NCBI GenBank assembly: GCA_902625725.1
Contig: CACOCY010000002.1
Span: 62,001-126,000 of the forward strand
DNA from: an uncultured SAR116 cluster alpha proteobacterium
Lineage (GTDB): Bacteria > Pseudomonadota > Alphaproteobacteria > Puniceispirillales > Puniceispirillaceae
DNA: 64,000 bases
Direction of reading: 5' to 3'
The translations under genes and the position numbers were made by a program. The notes below the pieces were generated by a model, which searched no databases, had not been told where the DNA came from, and was given only the letters and a program-made list of their open reading frames with translations. Numbering within the stretch: the first letter of the stretch is position 1; each line of letters opens with the position of its first letter. Positions 17,198 to 25,903 of the stretch are shown piece by piece.

Positions 17198-18203
17198 TTA
17201 TATTCTCTGGATATTTGAATCTTATGACTTTGAAAAACATTAAGCTTAGAACAAGCATGGCAACGAATACATTTCCAATCATGGGGGAAATCCCAGTGAT
17301 AGCTTGTAAACTGTTTGAGCCCACACTTAACATCGCAAATATAAAAGCAATTGGGATTACAGCTAATGGGTTTAATCGTGCAACCAGGGCGACACCAATT
17401 CCAAGATAACCGTAATTTGACGAGAAATTTAATAAGAGTGAAAAGTCTCGAGCTAAAATTATGAGCGTCCCTGCTAAAGCTGCAAAGCCCCCAGCGAAGA
17501 AAAAAGTTATCACAGTAATTACACTTGGATTTATTCCAGATAATTTAGAGGCATAAATATTTGACCCCATCGCTCTTGTTTGAAACCCATATTTAGTTCG
17601 TGTCATTATGACGTAAAGAAGTAAACAGCATAACATACCTACAATAAAAACAGGATTTAGATAGATAGAAACTGGGTCTTTAATTCTAAACTCTTTACCT
17701 ATTGAAATTGTGCGCTGAACCATTTTTGCCGGTATTAACTCAAAAATCATCCAGGCAGAAACAGATAAAGCAATAAAATTTACCATTAACGTCGAAACTA
17801 CTTCGCTGGCGTTAAATTTTACTTTGAGAAAACCGCAAAAACTGGAAATTAGTGCTCCTGTAAGGAAAGAAAACAATATAATTGTGCCAAATGATAAGGG
17901 TACGGGCATTCTATCTACCAAAAATACACCTAAATAGGATGCGGTCGCTGCCCCCAAAATCATTTGTCCTTCAGCGCCAAGATTCCACAATCTTGCAGAA
18001 AAGGGAATGACCGCCGCGAGAGCTGTAAGCATTAGGATGCCGCTTGTCATTAAAGTTTGTTTTAAAAAATAATTGTTTCCAACTGAGCCTTTTAATAATG
18101 CAACAAGTACATCCAAAGGGTTCACTCCTAATGATAAAATTATCAAACTAAGGATACAAATAGTTGAAACTAATGAAAAAATTATTTTTTTATCAAAAAG
18201 CAT
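17190..18203 (-). CDS. BMP-associated ABC transporter permease 1 (YufP-like)
   Basis: This is the longer permease partner (337 residues, BPD_transp_2). ARLWNLGAEGQMILGA is the family motif, and TRAMGSNIYASKLSGINP is the coupling-loop region. It forms the channel with permease 2. It is divergent from the ATPase gene across 136 bases that hold two TGTATACA palindromes and promoter-like elements. Confidence 0.92.
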   Translation of the reverse strand: MLFDKKIIFSLVSTICILSLIILSLGVNPLDVLVALLKGSVGNNYFLKQTLMTSGILMLTALAAVIPFSARLWNLGAEGQMILGAATASYLGVFLVDRMPVPLSFGTIILFSFLTGALISSFCGFLKVKFNASEVVSTLMVNFIALSVSAWMIFELIPAKMVQRTISIGKEFRIKDPVSIYLNPVFIVGMLCCLLLYVIMTRTKYGFQTRAMGSNIYASKLSGINPSVITVITFFFAGGFAALAGTLIILARDFSLLLNFSSNYGYLGIGVALVARLNPLAVIPIAFIFAMLSVGSNSLQAITGISPMIGNVFVAMLVLSLMFFKVIRFKYPENING

Positions 18204-18248
18204 TATCTAAACTGAATACAATAATATTGGTTTATTTTATTCTTACTA

Positions 18249-18284
18249 TGTATACATTATACTTACATATTGTATACATACAAT
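18249..18284. promoter_or_regulatory. Double TGTATACA operator with overlapping divergent promoters
   Basis: Two perfect TGTATACA palindromes lie at 18249-18256 and 18271-18278, 22 bases centre to centre (about two helix turns). On the minus strand TTGTAT (18283-18278), a 16-base spacer and TATAAT (18261-18256) form a good promoter for the permease operon. On the plus strand TTATAC, 16 bases and TACAAT fit a promoter for the ATPase. Both promoters overlap both palindromes, as expected for a repressor site. The adjacent GntR gene is the likely reader. Confidence 0.6.
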
Positions 18285-18339
18285 ATGAGTAATAGTATTT
18301 TTAGACGACAATTTCTCAAATACTCTGAAGAGATCTGCT

Positions 18340-19845
18340 ATGATAGAACTTAAAAATATAAATAAAAGTTATGGTCATGTGAAGGCTAACGAAGATTTAT
18401 CTTTTAAATTAGAGCTAAATAAAGTTCATGTTTTAGCAGGTCAAAATGGAGCTGGAAAATCAACATTGATGAAAATATTGTTTGGATTAGAGCAACCAGA
18501 TAACGGAAAAATACTAATTGATAACCAACAGGTTAAAATCATATCGCCGAAAGAAGCGATAATATATAAAATAGCCATGGTTCAACAACACTTTCAATTA
18601 GTCCCAAATTTAACTGTATTTGAAAATGTTGTGCTCGGAACTAATGTTGAAACAAGTTGGTATTTTAATAAAAAAGAGAGTTTTAGGTTTGTTCAGAATA
18701 AAAGTGATGAATTAGGTCTTGACATAGACTGCAGCAAAATAGCTGGGACATTATCAGCTGATATACAGCAAAAAGTAGAAATATTAAAAGCATTATATAA
18801 AGACGCAAAATATCTTATATTAGATGAGCCAACGTCGCTCTTAGGTCCAAAGCAAATCGATAACCTTTTATCTTTTATCGAATCGTTTAAGGACCTAGGT
18901 GGCAGTGTAGCGTTAATTACCCACAAACTACCTGAAGTCATTAAAGTCGCTGATAACGTGAGTGTGATTAGAAACGGAAAAAATGTATGCAGTCTCGAAA
19001 AAGGTAAATTTGATGAAAAGATGTTAGCAAGAGAGATGGTTGGAAAAGACATTCAGCTATATGGAAATCAGGCTAAAACGAAAAACTTAAGTGATGAACA
19101 AAAAATTATTTTGAAAATGGAGAATATCTCCATTAGACAAAACACATCTAAAATTTTGGCTGTAGAGGATGTAAGTTTTGAAGTTCCAAGACAACAAATT
19201 ATTGGAGTAGGGGGTGTTGAAGGAAACGGTCAACGCGAACTAATTCAATTTATTTTTGGTCAGTATAAAAATGAGAGTGGCCAGATGTTGTATAATGATG
19301 TCGATGTCACACGCTTTGATACCCATGATAGGAGGAAGGCTGGTTTTTCTTTTATTCCAGAAGACAGACATCTACAAGGTCTTCTAATGGATCTAGATAT
19401 TTGTAATAATTTTTATCTTAATGATCTCGTTAATGATTATTCTAATTTAAAATTCATTAGATGGAAAAAATTATATGATGATATTGAACCAGTAATAAGT
19501 AATTACAATATTATGCCATCCAATCCGCAGAATATAGTTTCTAGACTCTCGGGTGGAAACCAGCAAAAAGTAGTTTTATCGAGGGAAACTTACCAAACTC
19601 CGGAATTTCTTGTGGTTAGTAATCCAACATGGGGTCTTGATGTAGAAGCAGCGGAATTTGTGCATAAAAGACTTTTGGAATTGAATCAACAAGGCACAAC
19701 TGTAATGCTTTTCTCATCAGATTTAAACGAGCTATTAAAATTATCTAACAGACTTCTAATTTTTTATAGGGGAAGAATAACCTATGATCGGGTGGTAGAT
19801 AATGCAGATCTCTCAGATATTTCAAATGCAATGGCAGGTTTATGA
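18340..19845 (+). CDS. BMP-associated ABC transporter ATPase (NupO/YufO-like, double domain)
   Basis: This 501-residue protein has two ABC domains in tandem, as in sugar and nucleoside importers. Domain 1 has Walker A GQNGAGKST and Walker B YLILDEPTSLL, but its signature reads LSADIQQKV instead of LSGGxxQKV. Domain 2 has a degenerate Walker A (GVEGNGQREL), an intact signature (LSGGNQQKVVLSR) and a degenerate Walker B. This one-competent-site asymmetry is normal for the family. It powers the two permeases encoded divergently. Its stop and the GntR stop are two bases apart, convergent. Confidence 0.93.
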   Translation: MIELKNINKSYGHVKANEDLSFKLELNKVHVLAGQNGAGKSTLMKILFGLEQPDNGKILIDNQQVKIISPKEAIIYKIAMVQQHFQLVPNLTVFENVVLGTNVETSWYFNKKESFRFVQNKSDELGLDIDCSKIAGTLSADIQQKVEILKALYKDAKYLILDEPTSLLGPKQIDNLLSFIESFKDLGGSVALITHKLPEVIKVADNVSVIRNGKNVCSLEKGKFDEKMLAREMVGKDIQLYGNQAKTKNLSDEQKIILKMENISIRQNTSKILAVEDVSFEVPRQQIIGVGGVEGNGQRELIQFIFGQYKNESGQMLYNDVDVTRFDTHDRRKAGFSFIPEDRHLQGLLMDLDICNNFYLNDLVNDYSNLKFIRWKKLYDDIEPVISNYNIMPSNPQNIVSRLSGGNQQKVVLSRETYQTPEFLVVSNPTWGLDVEAAEFVHKRLLELNQQGTTVMLFSSDLNELLKLSNRLLIFYRGRITYDRVVDNADLSDISNAMAGL

Positions 19846-19847
19846 CT

Positions 19848-20486
19848 TTACCAGCGTATGTGTTCTTCATATAATTTTACAAATTTATCCATATTATTGT
19901 CTTTAACAGCTTCTAACATGCTTTCGTGTTCTTCATATGCTTTTTGAACATCAGCGTAATTTTTTACAGACATATACATTGGTCTATTATCTCTCAACTC
20001 GACAGCGAAACGTCTAAAAATTTTCTTTTCAGAATATGAAAATAAAGTTAAGTGAAAGTCGTAATTTAACCCGTTGAAATCATTAATTGAACAGTTTAAT
20101 ATTTTACGGTTCAATGATGACAGCTGCTTAATCGCGAAATTATTTAAAGAAGCAAATGAATCGGCTACAATTTTTAATTCTATAATCCTACTTAATTCTA
20201 TCATCTCAGAAATTTCTTCTGGATTATATTCTGTTACAACATAAGAACCCTTATTATTTATTTTATGGATTAAACCGTCTTTTTCTATAAGTTGCAACGC
20301 GCTTCTAACTGGGATCCGGCTTACACCGTATTTTTCAGCCAATAAACCCTGAACTAATGTAGTACCCTGTGAAAGGTCACCATTTTGAATATCGCGCCTG
20401 ATTACATGGTATAGTTTTTCTTCTATTGATTCTTTAGATATCAAGCTATTATCTTGATTAGTACTCAAATTTTTCATAAGTGACAT
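19848..20486 (-). CDS. GntR-family transcriptional regulator, FCD (FadR) subfamily
   Basis: This 212-residue repressor has an N-terminal winged helix (about residues 20-90). Its recognition region YGVSRIPVRSALQLIEKDGL, followed by the wing NKGSYV, is the GntR signature. The C-terminal all-helical FCD ligand domain keeps histidines (NYDFHLTLF, EEHESML) that usually bind a metal next to a carboxylate ligand. FCD regulators typically bind short palindromes with a GTnnnAC or GTATAC-type core, which matches the TGTATACA sites in this region. It is the best candidate for controlling the liv, RidA and BMP operons, and itself through the 20597 site. Confidence 0.9.
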   Translation of the reverse strand: MSLMKNLSTNQDNSLISKESIEEKLYHVIRRDIQNGDLSQGTTLVQGLLAEKYGVSRIPVRSALQLIEKDGLIHKINNKGSYVVTEYNPEEISEMIELSRIIELKIVADSFASLNNFAIKQLSSLNRKILNCSINDFNGLNYDFHLTLFSYSEKKIFRRFAVELRDNRPMYMSVKNYADVQKAYEEHESMLEAVKDNNMDKFVKLYEEHIRW

Positions 20487-20596
20487 AAAAGACCATCTTT
20501 ATTTTTGATTAAATACAATTTTTAATTCATCGACACATTAACAGAATAATCTTAAAAAACTACTACTAATTTATCACAAACGCATAAAAAAATACC

Positions 20597-20608
20597 ACAT
20601 ATTGTATA
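20597..20608. promoter_or_regulatory. Possible operator upstream of the GntR gene
   Basis: The 12-mer ACATATTGTATA here is identical to 18265-18276 in the double operator. It lies about 110 bases before the regulator start and 66 before a divergent EamA gene. It lacks the full TGTATACA palindrome, so the call is weak; autoregulation is possible. Confidence 0.3.
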
Positions 20609-20673
20609 AATTAATAAAAATTTACCACAAAATGTAGCCTTTTAAAATTTAAAAAATTTACACAGAGGGATAA

Positions 20674-21576
20674 ATGATATTTGCTCCTAATATCTCCAAC
20701 GTTGTTTTTGGTACCATTTGCGCGTGCATTTCCGCAACTTTAGGAGGAAGTACATTTGTATTAACAAGGTTAATTCTTCCTCAGTCTGATGCATTTACAT
20801 TATGTTTTTTAAGATATTTTTTGATGCTTCTTACTTTACTTCTAATTTTCCGACCAAAATTAATTTCTGCAAACATTAATAAACAAGATTTAGTTCTGAT
20901 TTCCATGCTGGGAATAATATATTTTGGAGGCTTTCCCGTATGTGTTGCTATTGGACTGTCCATGACCCAAGCAAGTGATGCTAGCCTGGTATTTGCTACA
21001 ATGCCAATATGGACAGTAATTCTAGCTTTTTTATTTAAAATCGAACAATTTACAAAAACTAAGCAAATTGCTGTTACCCTCGCTTGTTTGGGTATTTATT
21101 TTGCGGTAGGCAACTATTCTGGAAGTAACATAATCCAGAATTTAATAGGAAACGTTTTTGTAATTTTAGGTGCCATTTTTGCTTCTGTTTTTACAGTATT
21201 CTCTGGTAAATTTATATCTAAATATGGAAACTCAACAGTACTTTGTATGACATTAAGCTCCGGAGTTTTAGCCATGTTTATTTTAATGCTCTTTTTTGGT
21301 GAACCATTAACGGGCTCATTAAATTTTAACCTTATTGGATGGCTTTCTGTTGGTTTTTTAGTCGTGCCCGGAGGCGCTCTTATGATGATGTTTTGGATGA
21401 AGGCTCTTCAGCTAATAAAACCAATACATGTATCAATTTGCTTAGCATTTAACCCACTCTCCGCGGCTCTATTGGGTGTACTAATATTAGATGAAAGCTT
21501 AAAATTTGAATTTTTTATTGGGTCATTATTTGTTTTTGTTGCAATTATTTTAGCTCAAGTTAAGGAACAAAATTGA
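20674..21576 (+). CDS. EamA-family (DMT) transporter
   Basis: This 300-residue protein has about ten hydrophobic segments and two EamA domains. GSTFVLTRLILPQSDAFTL and VFATMPIWTVILAF are conserved with the EamA protein at 41.7-42.5 kb, so the two are clear paralogues. The start has GAGGG four bases upstream. The next EamA gene begins within its stop codon, so the two may form a pair or simply be co-expressed. The substrate is unknown. Confidence 0.88.
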   Translation: MIFAPNISNVVFGTICACISATLGGSTFVLTRLILPQSDAFTLCFLRYFLMLLTLLLIFRPKLISANINKQDLVLISMLGIIYFGGFPVCVAIGLSMTQASDASLVFATMPIWTVILAFLFKIEQFTKTKQIAVTLACLGIYFAVGNYSGSNIIQNLIGNVFVILGAIFASVFTVFSGKFISKYGNSTVLCMTLSSGVLAMFILMLFFGEPLTGSLNFNLIGWLSVGFLVVPGGALMMMFWMKALQLIKPIHVSICLAFNPLSAALLGVLILDESLKFEFFIGSLFVFVAIILAQVKEQN

Positions 21577-22493
21577 CTATAAGTAAATATATTTCATTAA
21601 AAGGACAATTAATCGCATGCGTGATTTTCGGCGTGTTCTTATTAAGTCTTTCAGATAATTTATATTTTTTTATAGATGGTGAAGTCGGTATTTGGCAGTA
21701 TCATTGTATTCGCAGCACAATGATAGTTTTTTTGATACTTGTGTTAGCTAAGTTTTTAAAAATAAGTCTTTTACCAAAAAATAATTGGAAAGTATTTTTA
21801 AGGGCAATATTCAATACGTTAGCAATTTTTTGTCATTTTGGGGGATTGTCATTCCTCTCAGTAGCTGAAGCTGGAGCTGGATTATTTACAGCACCAATAT
21901 TTGTGTTAATATTTTCTTGGTTTCTTTTTTCGGAAAAATTTGTTTTATACAGACTCATAGCCGTTATAATTGGAAGTATTGGAGTAACTGTATTACTTCA
22001 ACCAGATTTAAATAACTTCAATGTATTACTTTTATTTCCAATATTAGCTGGCTTTTTCTATGGATTAGCAATCACTGTTACTAAAAAATGGTGTTCAGAT
22101 GAGAGTACGCTAGGTCTTACTGCTACTTATTATGCATGCTTTGGTATAACTGGATTTATCATGACAACAGCGTTTCATATATTTCTAAATAATCCAGATG
22201 ATATCGAACGTTCAAAATATTTTTTTGTTGGATGGAAACCTGTAGATTTTATATTTTTATTTTGGCTTGTCATTCAATCCTTTTTAAACGTGACAGCAAT
22301 AGCGTTAATTATCTATGCTTATCAAAAAATAGAGGCTAGCTTTTTATCTATTTATGAGTATTTCTTTTTAATATTTGCGGCTTTTTGGGGCTGGCTTCTG
22401 TGGTCTCAAACTCTTGATTTTCTAAAATGGCTTGGCATATTTCTAATAATCATTGCTGGTATAATAATATCCAAAAACAAACAAAAAAATTAA
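21573..22493 (+). CDS. EamA-family (DMT) transporter
   Basis: This is a second ten-helix DMT protein (306 residues) of a different EamA subgroup; GLSFLSVAEAGAGLFTAPIF resembles RhaT/SAM-carrier-like members. It starts with TTG at 21573, overlapping the stop of the preceding gene by four bases, and AAGGA six bases before the TTG supports that start. The overlap implies translational coupling. Confidence 0.86.
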   Translation: MTISKYISLKGQLIACVIFGVFLLSLSDNLYFFIDGEVGIWQYHCIRSTMIVFLILVLAKFLKISLLPKNNWKVFLRAIFNTLAIFCHFGGLSFLSVAEAGAGLFTAPIFVLIFSWFLFSEKFVLYRLIAVIIGSIGVTVLLQPDLNNFNVLLLFPILAGFFYGLAITVTKKWCSDESTLGLTATYYACFGITGFIMTTAFHIFLNNPDDIERSKYFFVGWKPVDFIFLFWLVIQSFLNVTAIALIIYAYQKIEASFLSIYEYFFLIFAAFWGWLLWSQTLDFLKWLGIFLIIIAGIIISKNKQKN

Positions 22494-22698
22494 GTTAAGC
22501 ACTGACTCAATTCAAAAAAATAGATGTCATCCCCATTATTATTAAATGAAAGATTAATTTAACAAATAGTTAAATCCAGCCCGAAAAATATTTACGACAT
22601 TTTTAATTTTATTTGAGGTTTTTACTGCAAAATTAATGCTAAGTTTAAAGTTATAAATTAGAGTTTATCCCTATAATTATATTAGATTGGAGAATATT

Positions 22699-23094
22699 AT
22701 GAACAATTTAACTGCAGGTATATTTTTATTAAATTTAATATTCTGCAAAGGGTTGCTAGCCGATTTTGAGTTCATATGTAAAGAAATTGAGAGAGTTACA
22801 GTTGCTGACTCTGGACTAATGACCCCTTCGTATCCTGGCCGTGAATTAGAATTTGCTATAGCTGAAAACACTATTACTGGAACAGGGGTGTTCTATCATG
22901 AATATTATGATATATCACATTTCAAAGATACTTTAGGTCACATAGGTTTTACAGCGTTCGCAAACAACTCTGATAGACAAGATATATTTTTTTATTCAAA
23001 TAATAAATTGTTTCATTCAGCTATAGTAAATTATGGCAGGGAGCCATCTATTCAAAGTGAAATTTTTGAATGTAATAAAACTTTCAATGATTAA
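22699..23094 (+). CDS. Small secreted protein of unknown function
   Basis: I do not recognise this 131-residue protein. It begins with a probable signal peptide (MNNLTAGIFLLNLIFCKGLL, then AD), followed by a mature part with two cysteines (FICKEIE near the start, FECNKTF near the end) that could form a disulfide. The ATG at 22699 is preferred because GGAG lies six bases before it; an in-frame TTG at 22687 would overlap that site. Its layout resembles the small secreted protein at 63024-63428 (a short beta-rich domain with an N- and a C-terminal cysteine), but homology is not shown. Confidence 0.65.
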   Translation: MNNLTAGIFLLNLIFCKGLLADFEFICKEIERVTVADSGLMTPSYPGRELEFAIAENTITGTGVFYHEYYDISHFKDTLGHIGFTAFANNSDRQDIFFYSNNKLFHSAIVNYGREPSIQSEIFECNKTFND

Positions 23095-23099
23095 TTTTT

Positions 23100-24032
23100 C
23101 TAAAATTCTTTACCCAGAAGACCTATAATAGGAATAAATAAAATTGACATTAGAAAACTCCAAAGAACAGACTGTGCAACAGCTTCGGCATTTATTTTAT
23201 ATCGATTTGCAAATGTAACAGCCATTATTCCAACCGGAGCAACAGTTACCATTAAAGTAGTTTGCGCTTTTTCAAAAGAGTAACTTCCGATAAAAATGAT
23301 AAGTACAAAACCAATAAGCGGATGAAAAAGCATTTTAAAAACTGTTAAAACCATAGCCATTTTTATGTTTCCAAGTAAAGGTGTTTGGGACAATAAAATG
23401 CCAGATGCAAAAAGACCACACGGTGCAGCTGCATAAGCTATAAATTCAGAACCACGAACTAACATTGGATAATCATTAGGCAAAAGAAATCTAAGTAGTA
23501 AGCCGATTATAAGACCCATGAATATAGGGTTTTTAATTTGTCCAACGATGGCAACAACTTTTTTTATTTCTGGTCTAGACATAATGTCCAATAAAATCAG
23601 TGTGAAAGTAAAAATAAAAATATCGACAGTGATGATTCCTTTTACGGGCGTGACGAATTCTGATGGGAAAGCAAATAAAACAATCGGGTAAACAAACAAA
23701 ACATGATTTCCAAATGAGGCGGCCAAACCACATAATAATGAGTTTTTATGCGAAAGTTTTAGAAAAATTTTACAAAATAAAAAGGCAGATAAATAAACTA
23801 ATAGTTCACTAATTATATATAATATTAGTAGATTGGTGTCTAAACTAGAGATATCCGTTGTAATTAAAATATTTACTATTATTGCTGGTGCGCTAATAAT
23901 CGCAATAAATTTAAAAATGCCAGAAGCATCACTATTCAAAAAAGTTCCTCTTTTGCCGGTTGCATAACCGAGAAAAAATACAAAAGCCACCGGCGCTACT
24001 GAATTAAGGAAGAATTGAATAAAAGAGGACAT
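23100..24032 (-). CDS. AEC (auxin efflux carrier) family transporter
   Basis: This 310-residue membrane protein has two five-helix halves of the AEC/Mem_trans family. It opens with FFLNSVAPVAFVFFLGYATG. SVLWSFLMSILFIPIIGLLG at the C-terminus is the usual last helix. Bacterial members carry malonate, malate or other small organic acids. It is convergent with the small secreted protein gene, ending five bases after it. Confidence 0.88.
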   Translation of the reverse strand: MSSFIQFFLNSVAPVAFVFFLGYATGKRGTFLNSDASGIFKFIAIISAPAIIVNILITTDISSLDTNLLILYIISELLVYLSAFLFCKIFLKLSHKNSLLCGLAASFGNHVLFVYPIVLFAFPSEFVTPVKGIITVDIFIFTFTLILLDIMSRPEIKKVVAIVGQIKNPIFMGLIIGLLLRFLLPNDYPMLVRGSEFIAYAAAPCGLFASGILLSQTPLLGNIKMAMVLTVFKMLFHPLIGFVLIIFIGSYSFEKAQTTLMVTVAPVGIMAVTFANRYKINAEAVAQSVLWSFLMSILFIPIIGLLGKEF

Positions 24033-24135
24033 TTTTAAAATTTCGTAACAAACAACAACTTCTTAAGTACTATCTTTTCGATTTTATTATTTTTTTTGTT
24101 AATTTAAAATAGCGTTAATTATTAGAGGCTTTTTA

Positions 24136-24753
24136 ATGTTTATATTTCCAGATAAGTATAAAGAGGTAGGGTTATCACATAATCCTTTTAAGGCATTAGT
24201 TTCACCACGGCCAATAGGATGGATATCAACACGTTCTAGCGATGGTTATGTAAATATTGCTCCTTATAGCTTTTTTAACGCAGTTTCAGAACAACCGCCT
24301 ATGGTTATGTTTTCTAGTGCTCCACATAAAGACAAGTTACTTGGAAAAGACTCTCTTCTAAACATTAAAGAAACAGGGGAATTTGTTGTAAATATTGTGA
24401 GTTATTCATTCCGTAATAAAATGAATATTACCTCTAAAAATTATCCTAGAGGCATAAATGAATTTGAAGAGGCGGGTATAAAAATGGGCCAATCGAAGAC
24501 AGTCTCAGTACCTTATGTAAAATTTGCACCAGCGTCTCTAGAATGTACTTTATGGAAAACTATAAATCTTCCAGATAATTTAAACGGCTCTTCATCTACA
24601 ATGATAATTGGCATAGTAACAGGAATTAACATAGAAAATAGCGTTATAAGAGATGGAAAGATTGATGTTACTCTATATCAACCGCTAGCTAGGCTTGGTT
24701 ATTCAGACTATTCTCGAGTAGAGGATTTATTTTCAATTAAAAGGCCAGACTAA
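24136..24753 (+). CDS. Flavin reductase-like (DIM6/NTAB) FMN-binding split-barrel protein
   Basis: This is a 205-residue protein of the flavin reductase-like domain family. LVSPRPIGWISTRSSDGYVN is the FMN-phosphate-binding start of the fold, and NIAPYSFFNAVSEQPPMVMF is a strongly conserved family stretch. GEFVVNIVSY follows as usual. It could supply reduced flavin to a monooxygenase or act alone. The start has AGAGG seven bases upstream. It stands alone on the plus strand, so its partner is unclear. Confidence 0.9.
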   Translation: MFIFPDKYKEVGLSHNPFKALVSPRPIGWISTRSSDGYVNIAPYSFFNAVSEQPPMVMFSSAPHKDKLLGKDSLLNIKETGEFVVNIVSYSFRNKMNITSKNYPRGINEFEEAGIKMGQSKTVSVPYVKFAPASLECTLWKTINLPDNLNGSSSTMIIGIVTGINIENSVIRDGKIDVTLYQPLARLGYSDYSRVEDLFSIKRPD

Positions 24754-25123
24754 CTTAATAACCAAATAACAAAGTTTCTCTAAACTATTGAAATGCATTT
24801 TTGGGCTTCAGAACGGCTTTTCCTAAAAAAGTGCGTTAGATAAATTATTTAAAATTTCGTCACAAAAAAAATATAACGTTTAGAAACAAACTCCCATGGA
24901 TGCGGACTTACTTGTAGGTCGTTATTATACCGGATAAACACCAGATTATTATTGCCATGTTTCTTCGTTCCTCTTTAAAAAGAAGGAAGATCACATCAAA
25001 AGTTTAAAAAGACCTTTTTGATTTTGCTTTTATAAAAATTAGTTTTCCTGATTAAGAGATTGTTTTAATTAATGTAAAATAAATTTGTCGCATAATATAT
25101 ATTATGGAAAATATTTTTAATTT
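24754..25123. other. 370-base convergent intergenic region with possible structured elements
   Basis: No open frame with coding character was found. Two adjacent hairpins lie at about 24968-24988 (TTCCTCTT with AAGAAGGAA, one bulge) and 24995-25022 (ATCAAAA with TTTTGAT), near T-rich runs, and may end transcription of the flavin reductase. A stretch at 24890-24960 is less AT-rich than its surroundings and includes TATAAT on the minus strand (24929-24924) without a good -35. A small RNA is possible but not shown. Confidence 0.4.
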
Positions 25124-25903
25124 TTAATTTATCTCTAAAACAAGACCATCATAACTTGGTTCTACATTCGAAGGACAGAGCTTTAATAACGCATCATAAT
25201 CACATTCAAGACCAAGGTGCGTTAGATAGCACTGCTTTGGTTTTACTTTTTTTATCCAGGAAAATGTTAGCTCAAAGTGAGCGTGTGCAGAGTGTGGACT
25301 TTCTCGCAAGGTTTCAACAATCCATACTGGAATATTTTCTATGGAACCCAAATAATTATCATCTAACGAACTTACATCTGTTGAATAGGCAAATTTTTCA
25401 TTAAAAACAAAACCTAGAGAAAATCCACTTCCATGTTTTTGAAATAGAGTTCTTATATTTATATCTCCTATAACAAAATGTTCGTCTGTTTTGATAGAAT
25501 TCCATTCAAACGGAGGAATAAAATAGCTAGGTGAAGATTCAGATCTTTGAAATAAGTAAGGAAACCTAGTTTGAATATCATTTCCATGTTCACTTGATCC
25601 AAAAAACCTAATTTTATTTTGATCTGGCCAGTAGAACACGCGAAGATCATCCATGCCAGCAACGTGGTCTGAATGAGTGTGAGTAATAAGAACTGCATCT
25701 AACTTCCTGACGTTTGTTGGTAATAGTTGGTTTCTTATATCAGGACCTGCGTCAACCAATATGGTTGTAGTTTCTGTTTGAAGTAAAATTGCACAGCGTT
25801 GTCTTCGATTTTTGGGATTTGCTGGATTACAACTCCCCCAGCCTGCTCGACCTAATGCTGGAATGCCAACAGAAGTTCCACACCCTAATATTGTAATTTT
25901 CAT
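25124..25903 (-). CDS. Metallo-beta-lactamase-fold hydrolase, PhnP-like
   Basis: This 259-residue protein of the MBL fold opens with ITILGCGTSVGIPALGR, the usual start of PhnP/RNase Z-like phosphodiesterases. ITHTHSDHVAGMDDLR carries the HxHxDH metal motif. LVDAGPDIRNQ precedes it, and LTHLG near the end supplies the last histidine. It overlaps tatD by four bases at the end of the metG cluster, the position this gene normally takes in Alphaproteobacteria. A cyclic phosphodiesterase activity is known for PhnP; here the role is unproven. Confidence 0.9.
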   Translation of the reverse strand: MKITILGCGTSVGIPALGRAGWGSCNPANPKNRRQRCAILLQTETTTILVDAGPDIRNQLLPTNVRKLDAVLITHTHSDHVAGMDDLRVFYWPDQNKIRFFGSSEHGNDIQTRFPYLFQRSESSPSYFIPPFEWNSIKTDEHFVIGDINIRTLFQKHGSGFSLGFVFNEKFAYSTDVSSLDDNYLGSIENIPVWIVETLRESPHSAHAHFELTFSWIKKVKPKQCYLTHLGLECDYDALLKLCPSNVEPSYDGLVLEIN

